The translations under genes were made by a program, and so were the position numbers. The notes under the pieces are model-generated. The model saw only the letters and a list, made by a program, of their open reading frames with translations, did no database searches and was not told the DNA's origin. From the NCBI GenBank assembly GCA_023413135.1, contig JAEZQK010000124.1:1-44351 (forward strand): a DNA stretch of 44,351 bases, in the 5' to 3' direction. Shown here piece by piece: positions 1 through 7,810 of this stretch (position 1 is its first letter; the number at the start of each line of letters is the position of its first letter). The stretch is from Bacillota bacterium. GTDB lineage: Bacteria > Bacillota > Clostridia > Christensenellales > Aristaeellaceae.

Positions 1-1
1 T

Positions 2-160
2 GTTTCTCGTGCCCGCCAGCCTATCGAAAGCTTTTTCAACTGGCTCCATGAGAAGACCGGCATTCAGGCCGCCTCCAAGGTTCGCTCCTTCAAGGGTTTG
101 CTCTTGCATCTCTTTGGCAGACTCGCCACTGCTTTATGCTTGCTCGCTTTCCATTTTTAA
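2..160 (+). pseudogene. C-terminal end of a DDE transposase (cut by window edge)
   Basis: Frame 2 is open from the window edge to a TAA at 158-160 and gives about 52 residues. It reads RARQPIESFFNWLHEKTGIQ, then KVRSFKGLLLHLFGRLA and a hydrophobic tail. The R..IE.FF.WL..KT pattern resembles the stretch around the last catalytic Glu of IS4/IS5/IS982-like DDE transposases. The start and the first two catalytic Asp residues would lie upstream of the window, so it cannot be told whether the gene is intact. It is typed as pseudogene only because it is partial here. The family assignment is from memory of the motif, not from a search. Confidence 0.6.
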
Positions 161-172
161 CCCTTGATTCGC

Positions 173-230
173 ATTATCAATCGCCCGTATGTTGCGGTCA
201 GTATATGTCACTTGGCGGGCGATTGATAAT
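173..230. repeat. Inverted repeat with 15-bp arms
   Basis: Arms ATTATCAATCGCCCG (173-187) and CGGGCGATTGATAAT (216-230) are perfect complements around a 28-base loop. It lies just downstream of the transposase tail and could be the IS end region or an independent palindromic repeat. No gene is supported between 161 and 581; the rest of that stretch holds a second palindrome (374-463) and a promoter. Confidence 0.75.
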
Positions 231-373
231 CGCCCCTACGGCTTTACATGAATGGGTATTACTTCCCTGGCAGAGAAGCCAACATGCATACGGCGTCGTA
301 GGCCGAATATTTTCGCCCCAAATGAATCGTTTCGTTACAAAGCCGCTGCTATTCATAAGCCAAGTAACATCGT

Positions 374-463
374 CTGTCATCCTGAGGGCTCTGCCCGAAG
401 GATCTTTTACCGCAAAAACGCTCCAAAAACAAAATCCTTCGGGTAGAGCCCTCAGGATGACAG
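374..463. repeat. Palindromic intergenic repeat, copy A (CTGTCATCCTGAG family)
   Basis: The left end CTGTCATCCTGAGGGCTCTG and the right end CAGAGCC-like sequence ending GGATGACAG form a long imperfect hairpin, with GAAGGATC and GATCCTTC-like boxes inside. The same ends recur at 10803-10878 and 21999-22081 with different loops. All three copies are intergenic, as expected of a REP/MITE-like element. Confidence 0.85.
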
Positions 464-581
464 ATGGCGAAGGGGTGGGGCAAAGGAGGGACGAACGCAT
501 AGCGATACTAGCCCTCGATTGCCGCCATCTCCACTGCTATGCTTTTTCTGTAGATGAAAAGCCACAAAACAAAATTTCTGC

Positions 582-610
582 TTGACAGAAAAAGCTGCAT
601 GTGATTTAAT
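582..610 (+). promoter_or_regulatory. Sigma-A-type promoter for the T-box/trpXYZ transcript
   Basis: TTGACA at 582-587, a 17-base spacer and TTTAAT at 605-610, with a TG one base upstream of the -10 (602-603; extended -10). It sits just before the T-box leader, so transcription would start at about 617. Confidence 0.75.
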
Positions 611-616
611 ACACCC

Positions 617-877
617 ATAAACCGCAGATGTGGAGATCAAACCGCAGGCGCGCTTACAGAGAGCCGGGGCAGGTGGAAGCCCGGTAGAAGGCGGGGCGGC
701 AAATGGACCACGGAGGGCACGGGGAAAGGCGAGAGCCGAGTATTCCGTGACGCAGCTCCAGCGTGAAAGGGAGAGGGGTGTGTCGGCACTCCAACGAGCC
801 GGGCGGCTTAGCCGCCAAACAAGGTGGTACCGCAGATGTTTCGCATCTGTCCTTGATCAAGGACAGGTGTTTTTTTA
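617..877 (+). promoter_or_regulatory. T-box riboswitch, tryptophan-specific (UGG specifier)
   Basis: The leader has the T-box landmarks in order. AGAGAG plus a GCC-rich stem with a GGTGGAAGCC motif (657-684) marks the stem I distal loops. A TGG triplet followed by ACC (704-706) sits where the specifier codon is expected. The T-box core AACAAGGTGGTACCGC lies at 818-833. A perfect terminator palindrome CTGTCCTTGATCAAGGACAG (847-866) is followed by seven T. T-box leaders sense uncharged tRNA through the specifier and acceptor end and then prevent termination. A UGG specifier predicts response to uncharged tRNA-Trp, which fits the downstream trpXYZ-type importer. The T-box call is firm; the specifier assignment is a reading by position. 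Confidence 0.9.
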
Positions 878-949
878 TTAGGCGGATGCGTACCCGGCCC
901 TGGCAGCGATTTTCCGACATTGCAACTGATACCAATTCAAAACCTTAAC

Positions 950-1066
950 GCATCGTCGCTGTGGATCTTTTTGCGTATTACTGCGTCGTCCTCCGCTCCA
1001 CGTAGCGCTGCTACGCGTCGCTCCGACTCCTTGTACTACACAAAAATCTCTCACAGCTTTGGATGC
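950..1066. repeat. Long imperfect palindrome between T-box and trpX
   Basis: The left arm begins GCATCGTCGCTGTGGATC and the right arm ends CTCACAGCTTTGGATGC; they pair imperfectly over about 25 bases. The middle continues as complementary GC-rich sequence around a short CGTAGCGCTGCTACG palindrome. The element is transcribed in the leader of the importer mRNA, downstream of the T-box terminator. It resembles a small mobile palindromic repeat, but only this copy is present in the window. Confidence 0.6.
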
Positions 1067-1127
1067 ATTAATGTTTTTCATTGGTATGTCGGGTACCCTA
1101 AAAAGAATGATCGGAAGGAGAATCACC

Positions 1128-2090
1128 ATGAAAAAAATTCTCGCCCTCGCCGCCGCTCTGGTACTCGTACTATTCACAACCTCCTGCGCCCTTGCCGAAG
1201 AACCGCTCAAGGTGGCCATCGTCCAGCTGGTGGAAAACGGCGCTTTCAAAGACATGCGGGAAGGCTTTATCGCCCGCATGCAGGAACTTGGCTATACGGA
1301 GGATAAAGTGGTCTTCCTGGAGAAAAATGCATCTGGCGATATGAGCAGCCTGTACACCATTGCCCAGGGCGTGGTGGATGAAAAGGTGGACCTGATCGTT
1401 GCCATCGCTACCCCCGCTGCCCAGGCCGTGGTGAACCTTCAAAGCGATATCCCGGTATTCTTCATCTCCGTGGCCAACCCCATTGGGGCCGGTGTCATCG
1501 CCGATATGCAAAAGCCCGACAAGAACGCCACCGGCGCATCCAACGCCATCCCTATCAGTGAAAACTTCAAGCTGGCCGCGAAGCTGACGCCAGACGTCAA
1601 GAATTACGGACTCATCTACTGCACCAGCCAGGTGAACTCCGTTACCACCATTGATAATGCCAAAGCATATCTTGATGCCAACGGCTACACCTACAAGGAA
1701 GCCGTGGTCACCGCCAGCACCGAGGTGTACGAGGCGGCGCTGTCCCTGGTGGACCAGGGCGTGGACGGTTTCTTCATCCCCAACGACAGCGTGATCCAGG
1801 ATGCCATGGAAGTCATTTCCCAGGTGGCAAAGGACGCAAAGATTCCGGTATACGGTTCCTCCGCCGTAATGGTGAATTCCGGCGCCTTTGCCACCATTTC
1901 AATTAGCGACCCGGAGATCGGCGCCATCGTGGCCGATATGGCGCACAAGCATCTGACGGGAACGCCTATTGCCCAGATCCCCGCCGTGGTGGTGGATAAG
2001 TTCACCACCGTCATCAACAAGACCACTGCCGATTTAATCGGCGTGACCGTGCCGCAGGAAGTGCTGGACAGCTCTGTGGTCGTGGAATAA
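1128..2090 (+). CDS. trpX: Tryptophan-type ABC transporter, substrate-binding protein
   Basis: A 320-residue secreted binding protein of the ABC_sub_bind family (PF04392). The N terminus MKKILALAAALVLVLF is a signal peptide ending around SCALAEE; the Cys there has a poor lipobox, so lipidation is uncertain. Mature-domain motifs include KVAIVQLVENGAF near the start, IVAIATPAAQAV, and YGSSAVMV late, typical of the two-lobe Leu/Ile/Val-like fold. The start at 1128 follows AGGAG; an upstream in-frame ATG at 1059 lies inside a palindromic repeat and lacks a good ribosome binding site. It is first in an operon with a permease and an ATPase. In Firmicutes this three-gene set under a Trp T-box is the known tryptophan importer trpXYZ. 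The ligand is inferred from the UGG T-box, not from binding residues. Confidence 0.85.
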   Translation: MKKILALAAALVLVLFTTSCALAEEPLKVAIVQLVENGAFKDMREGFIARMQELGYTEDKVVFLEKNASGDMSSLYTIAQGVVDEKVDLIVAIATPAAQAVVNLQSDIPVFFISVANPIGAGVIADMQKPDKNATGASNAIPISENFKLAAKLTPDVKNYGLIYCTSQVNSVTTIDNAKAYLDANGYTYKEAVVTASTEVYEAALSLVDQGVDGFFIPNDSVIQDAMEVISQVAKDAKIPVYGSSAVMVNSGAFATISISDPEIGAIVADMAHKHLTGTPIAQIPAVVVDKFTTVINKTTADLIGVTVPQEVLDSSVVVE

Positions 2091-2115
2091 AGATGTTTCC
2101 GAAAGGAGGATTGCC

Positions 2116-3030
2116 TTGAACCAACTGATGGGAGCCGTCCACCAGGGACTGTTATATGCCGTGCTGGCGGTGGGCGTTTACGTTGCGTTCCGCATCCTCA
2201 ACACCCCTGATCTGACAACCGACGGAAGCTTCACTTTGGGGATGGCCGTATCGGCGGTATTGACCGCCGCCGGCCATCCCCTCCCCGGCCTTTTGGCCGC
2301 GCTTCTTTGCGGCATGCTGGCGGGATCTGTCACCGGGCTTTTGCAGACCAAAGCCGGCATCTATCCCATACTGGCCGGCATCCTGGTCATGAGCGGGCTA
2401 TATTCCGTGAACCTGTTTATTCTGGGCGGCACGCCGAACCTGGCGCTGCCCAGAACGCTGTTCAAGGATGCTTACGCACTTTTTCCCGGCATCGCCAAGG
2501 AAGGCCGGGACCTTGTAGCCGCCGGGGTGGCGCTTTTGTTCGCGGCCGTATGCGTTACGCTTTTGATCTGGTTTTTCAAGACCCATTTGGGCCTTTGCAT
2601 CCGGGCCACGGGCAACAATGAGGATATGGTTCGCTCCTCTTCCATCAACGCAGGGCTGATGAAGGTACTTGCGCTCTCCCTGGCCAATGGCCTGGTGGCA
2701 CTTTCGGGGGCCATGGTGGCGCAGCTTCAGGGCTATGCGGATGTGAACGCCGGCATCGGCATGGTAGTGGTGGGCATCGCCTCGGTGATCATCGGTGAAG
2801 TCATCTTTGGCAAAAGAGGCGTTACCGTGGGCCTCATATCCTGCGTGGCCGGCTCGTTTTTGTACCGGCTGATCCTTGCTTTTGCTTTCCGTTCCAGCAT
2901 TTTGCCGGCCTACGCATTCCGGCTGATCGCCGCCGTCATTGTGGGCGCTGCGCTGGCCATCCCCCATATCCGCAAGAACATCCGCCGGAGCCTTCGCAAA
3001 AGGGAGGGGACGCAAAATGCTGGACATTGA
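2116..3030 (+). CDS. trpY: Tryptophan-type ABC transporter, permease
   Basis: A 304-residue integral membrane permease of the branched-chain amino acid type (BPD_transp_2), with eight or more hydrophobic segments and the family-style segment ATGNNEDMVRSSSIN in a cytoplasmic loop (about residue 165). It would form the channel with the downstream ATPase. The start is TTG at 2116, placed by AAAGGAGGA a few bases upstream and by the next in-frame ATG coming only at codon 5. Its 3' end overlaps the next gene by 14 bases, which implies translational coupling. The C terminus is rich in Arg/Lys (about 290-300), in line with a cytoplasmic tail. Confidence 0.88.
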   Translation: MNQLMGAVHQGLLYAVLAVGVYVAFRILNTPDLTTDGSFTLGMAVSAVLTAAGHPLPGLLAALLCGMLAGSVTGLLQTKAGIYPILAGILVMSGLYSVNLFILGGTPNLALPRTLFKDAYALFPGIAKEGRDLVAAGVALLFAAVCVTLLIWFFKTHLGLCIRATGNNEDMVRSSSINAGLMKVLALSLANGLVALSGAMVAQLQGYADVNAGIGMVVVGIASVIIGEVIFGKRGVTVGLISCVAGSFLYRLILAFAFRSSILPAYAFRLIAAVIVGAALAIPHIRKNIRRSLRKREGTQNAGH

Positions 3031-3820
3031 AAACCTGTCCCTGGTCTTTTCCAAGGGTACGGTGAACGAGCACAAGGCGCTGGATAACCTTTCTCTGCAC
3101 CTTGACCGCGGGGAATTCGTGACGGTGCTTGGCTCCAATGGGGCGGGGAAATCCTCGCTGTTCAACGCCATCTGCGGAACGCATGACCCGGAGGCAGGGC
3201 GGATTAAGCTGGATGGCAATGACATTACCTGGATGAGGGAGTACCGGCGGGCCCATATCATCGGCAGGCTGTTTCAGGACCCCATGAAGGGTACCGCGCC
3301 GGATATGACCATTGAGGAAAACCTGGCACTGGCGCATGCCAGAGGTTCCAGGGGACCATTTTCCAGGGCCGTGCGCAAAAGCGACCAGGCCATTTTCCGC
3401 GACAAGCTGGCGGAGTTTCACATGGGGCTTGAAAACCGCATGAAAACCAAGGTGGGTCTATTATCCGGCGGGCAGCGGCAGGCCATGACGCTACTCATGG
3501 CTACGGTGGCCGCACCCAAGCTGCTTTTACTGGATGAGCATACCGCGGCACTGGATCCGAACACCGCGGAGACGGTGCTCAATATCACCAGGGACATCGT
3601 GGCCCGGCAGGGGATCACCACCATGATGATCACCCACAACATGGTTTCCGCGCTTTCCCTTGGGACCCGCACCATCATGATGGATGCCGGCCGGATCATT
3701 TTGGATATCAAGGGCCAGGAACGGGAGAATATGACGCTGGATGAGCTGCTGGAGCGGTACGCCAAATCAAGCGGCGCACGCTTGAATACCGACCGGGTGC
3801 TATTGTCCATGAAGAAGTAA
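3017..3820 (+). CDS. trpZ: Tryptophan-type ABC transporter, ATP-binding protein
   Basis: A 267-residue ABC ATPase. Walker A GSNGAGKSS lies at 39-47, the Q-loop in LFQDPMKG near 85, signature LSGGQRQ at 149-155, Walker B LLLLDE at 169-174 and the switch His in MMITHNM near 206. The residue after the Walker B Glu is His, not Pro (DEHTAALDP), a variant I associate with this importer group. The start at 3017 follows AGGGAGGGG; a longer frame reaches 2939 but lies inside the permease gene. Last gene of the trpXYZ-type operon. No convincing terminator is seen before the next gene, so some read-through is possible. Confidence 0.9.
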   Translation: MLDIENLSLVFSKGTVNEHKALDNLSLHLDRGEFVTVLGSNGAGKSSLFNAICGTHDPEAGRIKLDGNDITWMREYRRAHIIGRLFQDPMKGTAPDMTIEENLALAHARGSRGPFSRAVRKSDQAIFRDKLAEFHMGLENRMKTKVGLLSGGQRQAMTLLMATVAAPKLLLLDEHTAALDPNTAETVLNITRDIVARQGITTMMITHNMVSALSLGTRTIMMDAGRIILDIKGQERENMTLDELLERYAKSSGARLNTDRVLLSMKK

Positions 3821-3908
3821 TATCACCTTGAAAATAGATATGCTACCTTACCAGAAAGAGGGAACTATTTGTCATTCTACCTCGTTTTATCCTCTGGGAG
3901 GTATTGGC

Positions 3909-5351
3909 ATGAAAAGAGCTTTTTGTTTGGTGCTTATTCTTTTGTTGTTGCCATATTCTGTTTCAATGGCTGCATCCTATCCATTTGAACTGACGGAAGC
4001 AATCATAAACTCCGTGTTTAGCGATCCGAAATGGGATGTATACCACCCTGTGCAATATTCAATGAATGCCGTTGACAATGGTTCCGGGGTGGTTGTCATG
4101 GGGAATGAGGATGGGCATAACATCCTTTGTGTGCTGCAGCCATCTTCGGAGGGCTGGGAAATCGCAGTTGAGAATGACGGGGTTGTGCCGGATGCCGTGT
4201 TTCTGGACAGCGATTCCCGTCCGGATTTGATGCGGATGGATGATGAGACCGGGACAAGATACAGCTTCACTGTATCTCCGTATCGAAATAAAGAGGGTGG
4301 GTATGGAGTAACGTTTTCCAGGGGCTTTAGCGGCGAATGGCGGATACATGGATTCAGCTTCGAGCCCAGTTTTTCAGGAGATGCGGCGAGGCTTGGCTAT
4401 ACACAGTTCGGCATGTATGAAGGCAACGATCTCCCCGAAGGAAAACTGCATATCTACGCGGCGAAGAATATCGGTGCAGGCGCCGAGCCGGAAGTTGACC
4501 GCCGGATCATTAACAAGGATGAAACCGGCCTTACGTTTACATTATCTGAATTTGTGCTGGAGGAGTATATCACGGCGCTTCTCTCACAGTATTGCGATGA
4601 AAATGCAATAAAGGAAATGCTCGCTTACCCTGTCACCGATGAGGAAATGGCGGCTGATCGCAGGGCGCTATATGACAAGAATGGAAATGTAAACATTTTG
4701 TTTGAAGCTTTTCTATGGGAGCATGGTTATTACTTGACATGGGATCTACAAGATTGGATTGTATTCGAGAATACACTTTCTGAGTTAATACAGGAGAAGG
4801 CGGACCTAAGATCTGATATATCCAAGCTTTCACAAAGCGGTTACCGTATGCCAAATGATGATGAACTATCCTATGATGAGGCACTTGATACAGTGGCGCA
4901 GATCATTGCGAATCATCAAACGGAATCTGGCAATCAGGATACAAATAGACTGACCCCGCGAGCCGTCCTGCTGGGGTCGCCGCCGGACGGGTTGCCTCCC
5001 ATGTGGAAGGTTGCGTACTTTTCTAAAAACTATAAGGAAGGCTTTGTTGCACAGTTCGATGCAAAAACCGGTGAGGAAACCGATTTCTTTGAATGGGATG
5101 GTTCTATCCTGGCAACGTTTGTCCCTTTCATCTATACGGAAGAAGGTGAAATGGCAAAAAGGTTGGAAGAGATGCGGGCATTCACAATATACTATTACTA
5201 TAATCCCGATGGGGGCAAATACTATCACGAAGCCTCTGAATGCACAAGTGTCAGCAGCAGGTTTCTGCCCATGAAGCGTTTTCTTAGAATAGAGATAACG
5301 CAAACGCCTTATGCTTCCTTGGCACCATGTCCTTATTGTGTTCATGACTAA
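3909..5351 (+). CDS. Secreted protein of unknown function with C-terminal CPYC motif
   Basis: 480 residues beginning with a clear signal peptide (MKRAFCLVLILLLLPYSVSMA, split after about residue 21). I do not recognise a catalytic family. The mature part is acidic and rich in aromatic residues. The last 60 residues read PDGGKYYHEASEC...LAPCPYC: a His and Cys followed by a Cys-x-x-Cys pair, spaced like a small metal-binding or disulfide-linked module that I have seen at the C terminus of Clostridia secreted proteins. A middle segment with ADRRALYDKNGN and SYDEALDTVAQ may be a PepSY-like or repeat unit, but this is weak. The start at 3909 is chosen by GGGAGG and the signal peptide; an upstream in-frame ATG (3828) gives a hydrophilic leader with no function. 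A terminator follows. Confidence 0.75.
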   Translation: MKRAFCLVLILLLLPYSVSMAASYPFELTEAIINSVFSDPKWDVYHPVQYSMNAVDNGSGVVVMGNEDGHNILCVLQPSSEGWEIAVENDGVVPDAVFLDSDSRPDLMRMDDETGTRYSFTVSPYRNKEGGYGVTFSRGFSGEWRIHGFSFEPSFSGDAARLGYTQFGMYEGNDLPEGKLHIYAAKNIGAGAEPEVDRRIINKDETGLTFTLSEFVLEEYITALLSQYCDENAIKEMLAYPVTDEEMAADRRALYDKNGNVNILFEAFLWEHGYYLTWDLQDWIVFENTLSELIQEKADLRSDISKLSQSGYRMPNDDELSYDEALDTVAQIIANHQTESGNQDTNRLTPRAVLLGSPPDGLPPMWKVAYFSKNYKEGFVAQFDAKTGEETDFFEWDGSILATFVPFIYTEEGEMAKRLEEMRAFTIYYYYNPDGGKYYHEASECTSVSSRFLPMKRFLRIEITQTPYASLAPCPYCVHD

Positions 5352-5404
5352 CATGAAAGGTCATGACGGCACCATTTTCACGTTTATACCTACGAATCGC
5401 AATG

Positions 5405-5441
5405 AGCCCTCGGGTCATAAGCCTGCGGGCTTTGTTGTTTT
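5405..5441 (+). terminator. Intrinsic terminator after the secreted protein
   Basis: Arms AGCCCTCGGG (5405-5414) and CCTGCGGGCT (5422-5431) pair with one mismatch and one G-T pair around a 7-base loop, followed by a T-rich tract. The interval on to 5545 also holds a 9-bp inverted repeat, GAAGCCGCA (5446-5454) and TGCGGCTTC (5502-5510), of unknown role. Confidence 0.75.
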
Positions 5442-5545
5442 ATGAGAAGCCGCAAATGTGGTGACGGGATGGGCTGTTGTATTGAAAAACCATAGTATTT
5501 ATGCGGCTTCCGTGGTTGCGGACAATAAAAAATACAAAAAAATCC

Positions 5546-5573
5546 TTGACAACAGTCATTTCATCTGTATAAT
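5546..5573 (+). promoter_or_regulatory. Promoter of the arginine operon
   Basis: TTGACA at 5546-5551, a 16-base spacer and a perfect TATAAT at 5568-5573, preceded directly by TG. It lies about 55 bases before argC, so the leader is short. Confidence 0.85.
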
Positions 5574-5592
5574 ACACGTATAATTATTCACA
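5574..5592 (+). promoter_or_regulatory. Possible ArgR operator
   Basis: Right after the -10 box the sequence reads GTATAATTATTCAC, close to the AT-rich ARG-box half-site pattern (TGAATAATTATTCA). The position at the transcription start would let arginine-bound ArgR/AhrC block initiation. This is pattern similarity only; no argR gene is in the window. Confidence 0.45.
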
Positions 5593-5627
5593 AATCCGGA
5601 ATGATTATGCTTCTTGGAGGGAGCCGC

Positions 5628-6572
5628 ATGGCGAAGGTATTTATTGATGGCCAGGAGGGCACCACGGGGCTGAATATTGCCCGGCGGCTAAATGGCCGGG
5701 AAGACATCCAACTGATACCGATTGAGGACGCGCTGCGCAAGGACGCGTGGGAGCGAAAATGCAAAATGCAGGAGGCGGATGTAGTCATCCTGTGTTTGCC
5801 AGACGAGGCAGCCAAGGAAGCGGTACTTCTTACGGAGGGGCTTTGTGTACGCATCCTGGACGCCTCCACCGCCCACAGGACACAAAACGGCTGGGCGTAT
5901 GGGTTTCCCGAATTGTCCAAGGAACACAGGGAAGCTGTTCAAAAGGGGAGCAGGGTTTCCGTGCCCGGATGTCATGCCAGCGGGTTTGCGGCGCTTGTTT
6001 ATCCTCTTGTCAAGGTGGGGGTGCTGCCAAATGATTATCCCATCGTGTGCCATTCGGTAACGGGGTATTCCGGCGGTGGCAAGAAGATGATCGCAGAGTA
6101 CGAAGCGCCGGAACGCGATCCAGCGCTTCATAGCCCCCGGCAGTACGCGCTGACCCAAGCCCACAAGCACCTGCCTGAAATGCAAAAGACATGCGGTCTA
6201 GCTTATGCACCTATATTTGATCCCATCGTGGCGGATTTTTACGGGGGCATGGCGGTATCGGTGCCGCTGCATGCAAGGCTCCTTCATGAAAAAACCACCC
6301 GAAGGGTGTTGTATGATCTGTATTCCGCCCATTATCAGGGCGAAAAGCTGGTTCGGGTGCTGCCCCTTGAGGCGGGCGCTGAAATGGGCGGCTTCCTGGC
6401 CGCGAACACATTGGCCGGGAAAGATTATATGGAAATTTTGATCTGCGGAAACGACGATAGGCCGCTGCCTATCGCAAGGTTTGATAACCTGGGCAAAGGT
6501 GCTTCCGGAGCGGCGGTGCAGTGCCTGAACCTGATGCTTGGGGCCGAGGAATACGCAAACCTAAACTGCTAG
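5628..6572 (+). CDS. argC: N-acetyl-gamma-glutamyl-phosphate reductase
   Basis: 314 residues, the length of the short (type 2) ArgC group. It reduces N-acetylglutamyl phosphate to N-acetylglutamate semialdehyde with NADPH in the cytoplasm. The N terminus has the nucleotide-binding pattern IDGQEGTTGL (residues 6-15) of this group. The catalytic Cys is in VPGCHASGF at residue 115, and a conserved HKHLPEM segment follows near 177. The start at 5628 follows CTTGGAGGGAGCC; an upstream ATG at 5601 has no ribosome binding site. First gene of argCJBDF, 12 bases before argJ. This operon covers glutamate to citrulline; argG and argH are not here. Confidence 0.93.
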   Translation: MAKVFIDGQEGTTGLNIARRLNGREDIQLIPIEDALRKDAWERKCKMQEADVVILCLPDEAAKEAVLLTEGLCVRILDASTAHRTQNGWAYGFPELSKEHREAVQKGSRVSVPGCHASGFAALVYPLVKVGVLPNDYPIVCHSVTGYSGGGKKMIAEYEAPERDPALHSPRQYALTQAHKHLPEMQKTCGLAYAPIFDPIVADFYGGMAVSVPLHARLLHEKTTRRVLYDLYSAHYQGEKLVRVLPLEAGAEMGGFLAANTLAGKDYMEILICGNDDRPLPIARFDNLGKGASGAAVQCLNLMLGAEEYANLNC

Positions 6573-6584
6573 GAGGAAAGGGAT

Positions 6585-7799
6585 ATGAAGATTATTTCCG
6601 GCGGCGTATGTGCCGCCCAGGGGTTTTTGGCAGGCGGCATTCATTGCGGAATCCGCAAAAACAAAACGAAAAAGGACTTATCTTTGATTATAAGTCAAAC
6701 GAGGGCGGCGGCGGCCAGCATTTATACGACCAATCTGGTCAAGGGCGCGCCGATTTATGTGACAAAGGAGAACATTGCGGATGGCTATGGCCAGGCCATC
6801 ATCTGCAACAGCGGAAATGCCAACACCTGCAACGCGGATGGTATCGACATCGCCAAGGGCATGTGTGACTTGGTGGCAAAGCATTTGCCCATTTCCGCGG
6901 GCGATGTGATCGTGGCCTCCACCGGCGTGATCGGCCAGCCCTTATCCCTTAAACCCATGGAGGAGCATATGGCCGCCCTGGTGCAAACCTTAAGCGCCCA
7001 TGGGGAAGGCGCCGCGGCGGAGGCCATTATGACCACCGACACCATCAAAAAGGAAGCGGCTGTTTCCTTTGAAATCGGGGGCAAGACCTGCCGCCTGGGG
7101 GGCATGGCCAAGGGATCGGGGATGATCCACCCCAACATGGCTACCATGCTGGTGTTTTTGACCACCGACGCGGCCATTTCACCGAAAATGCTTCAAAAGG
7201 CGCTGGTCCTCGATACGCAGGATACCTTCCACATGGTCAGCGTGGATGGGGATACCTCCACCAATGATATGGTGAGCATCCTGGCCAATGGCCAGGCGGG
7301 CAATGACCTGATCGACGGGGAAGGGGAAGCATTTGAGGCTTTTTGCAAAGCCCTGAACGCCGTTACCGCAACGCTGTGCAAGGCCATCGCCAAGGATGGC
7401 GAAGGGGCCACAAAGCTGCTCACATGCACTGCAGCCGGGGCCGCAGACAAGGAAACGGCAAGGGTCGTCGCCAAGTCCGTAATCTGCTCCAGCCTGCTTA
7501 AGTCCGCCATGTTTGGCGCGGATGCCAACTGGGGCCGGGTGCTGTGCGCCATCGGTTATAGCGGGGCTACGGTGGATGTCACAAAAATCGACGTGGCTTT
7601 TTCCTCAGCGGCGGGGCATGTGGCCGTATGCAAAAACGGCGCCGGTATCCCCTTCAGCGAGGAAACGGCCAAGGAAGTGCTCTGCAAGGATGAGATCAAT
7701 ATCCTGGTCGATTTGAATGATGGCGGCGAATCCGCCACCGCCTGGGGCTGCGATCTGACGTACGATTACGTGAAAATCAACGGCGATTACCGCACGTAA
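6585..7799 (+). CDS. argJ: Ornithine acetyltransferase / amino-acid acetyltransferase
   Basis: 404 residues, the full length of ArgJ. The enzyme recycles the acetyl group from N-acetylornithine onto glutamate; bifunctional members also use acetyl-CoA. The self-cleavage site that splits the precursor into alpha and beta chains is visible as NMATML, with Thr187 as the expected nucleophile, preceded by KGSGMIHP. The C-terminal half keeps SAMFGADANWGR and the late TYDYVKING segment. The start follows AGGAGGAAAGG. With ArgJ in the operon no separate argA or argE is needed. Whether it is mono- or bifunctional cannot be read from the sequence. Confidence 0.94.
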   Translation: MKIISGGVCAAQGFLAGGIHCGIRKNKTKKDLSLIISQTRAAAASIYTTNLVKGAPIYVTKENIADGYGQAIICNSGNANTCNADGIDIAKGMCDLVAKHLPISAGDVIVASTGVIGQPLSLKPMEEHMAALVQTLSAHGEGAAAEAIMTTDTIKKEAAVSFEIGGKTCRLGGMAKGSGMIHPNMATMLVFLTTDAAISPKMLQKALVLDTQDTFHMVSVDGDTSTNDMVSILANGQAGNDLIDGEGEAFEAFCKALNAVTATLCKAIAKDGEGATKLLTCTAAGAADKETARVVAKSVICSSLLKSAMFGADANWGRVLCAIGYSGATVDVTKIDVAFSSAAGHVAVCKNGAGIPFSEETAKEVLCKDEINILVDLNDGGESATAWGCDLTYDYVKINGDYRT

Positions 7800-7810
7800 G
7801 GAGACTTATT

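Noticed and set aside
136..585. Open frame of 149 codons after the transposase tail
   Set aside because: It runs through two palindromic repeats and into the -35 box of the T-box promoter, has no ribosome binding site, and resembles no protein.
630..948. Open frames within the T-box region
   Set aside because: They are translations of the structured leader and its terminator; the RNA element explains the sequence.
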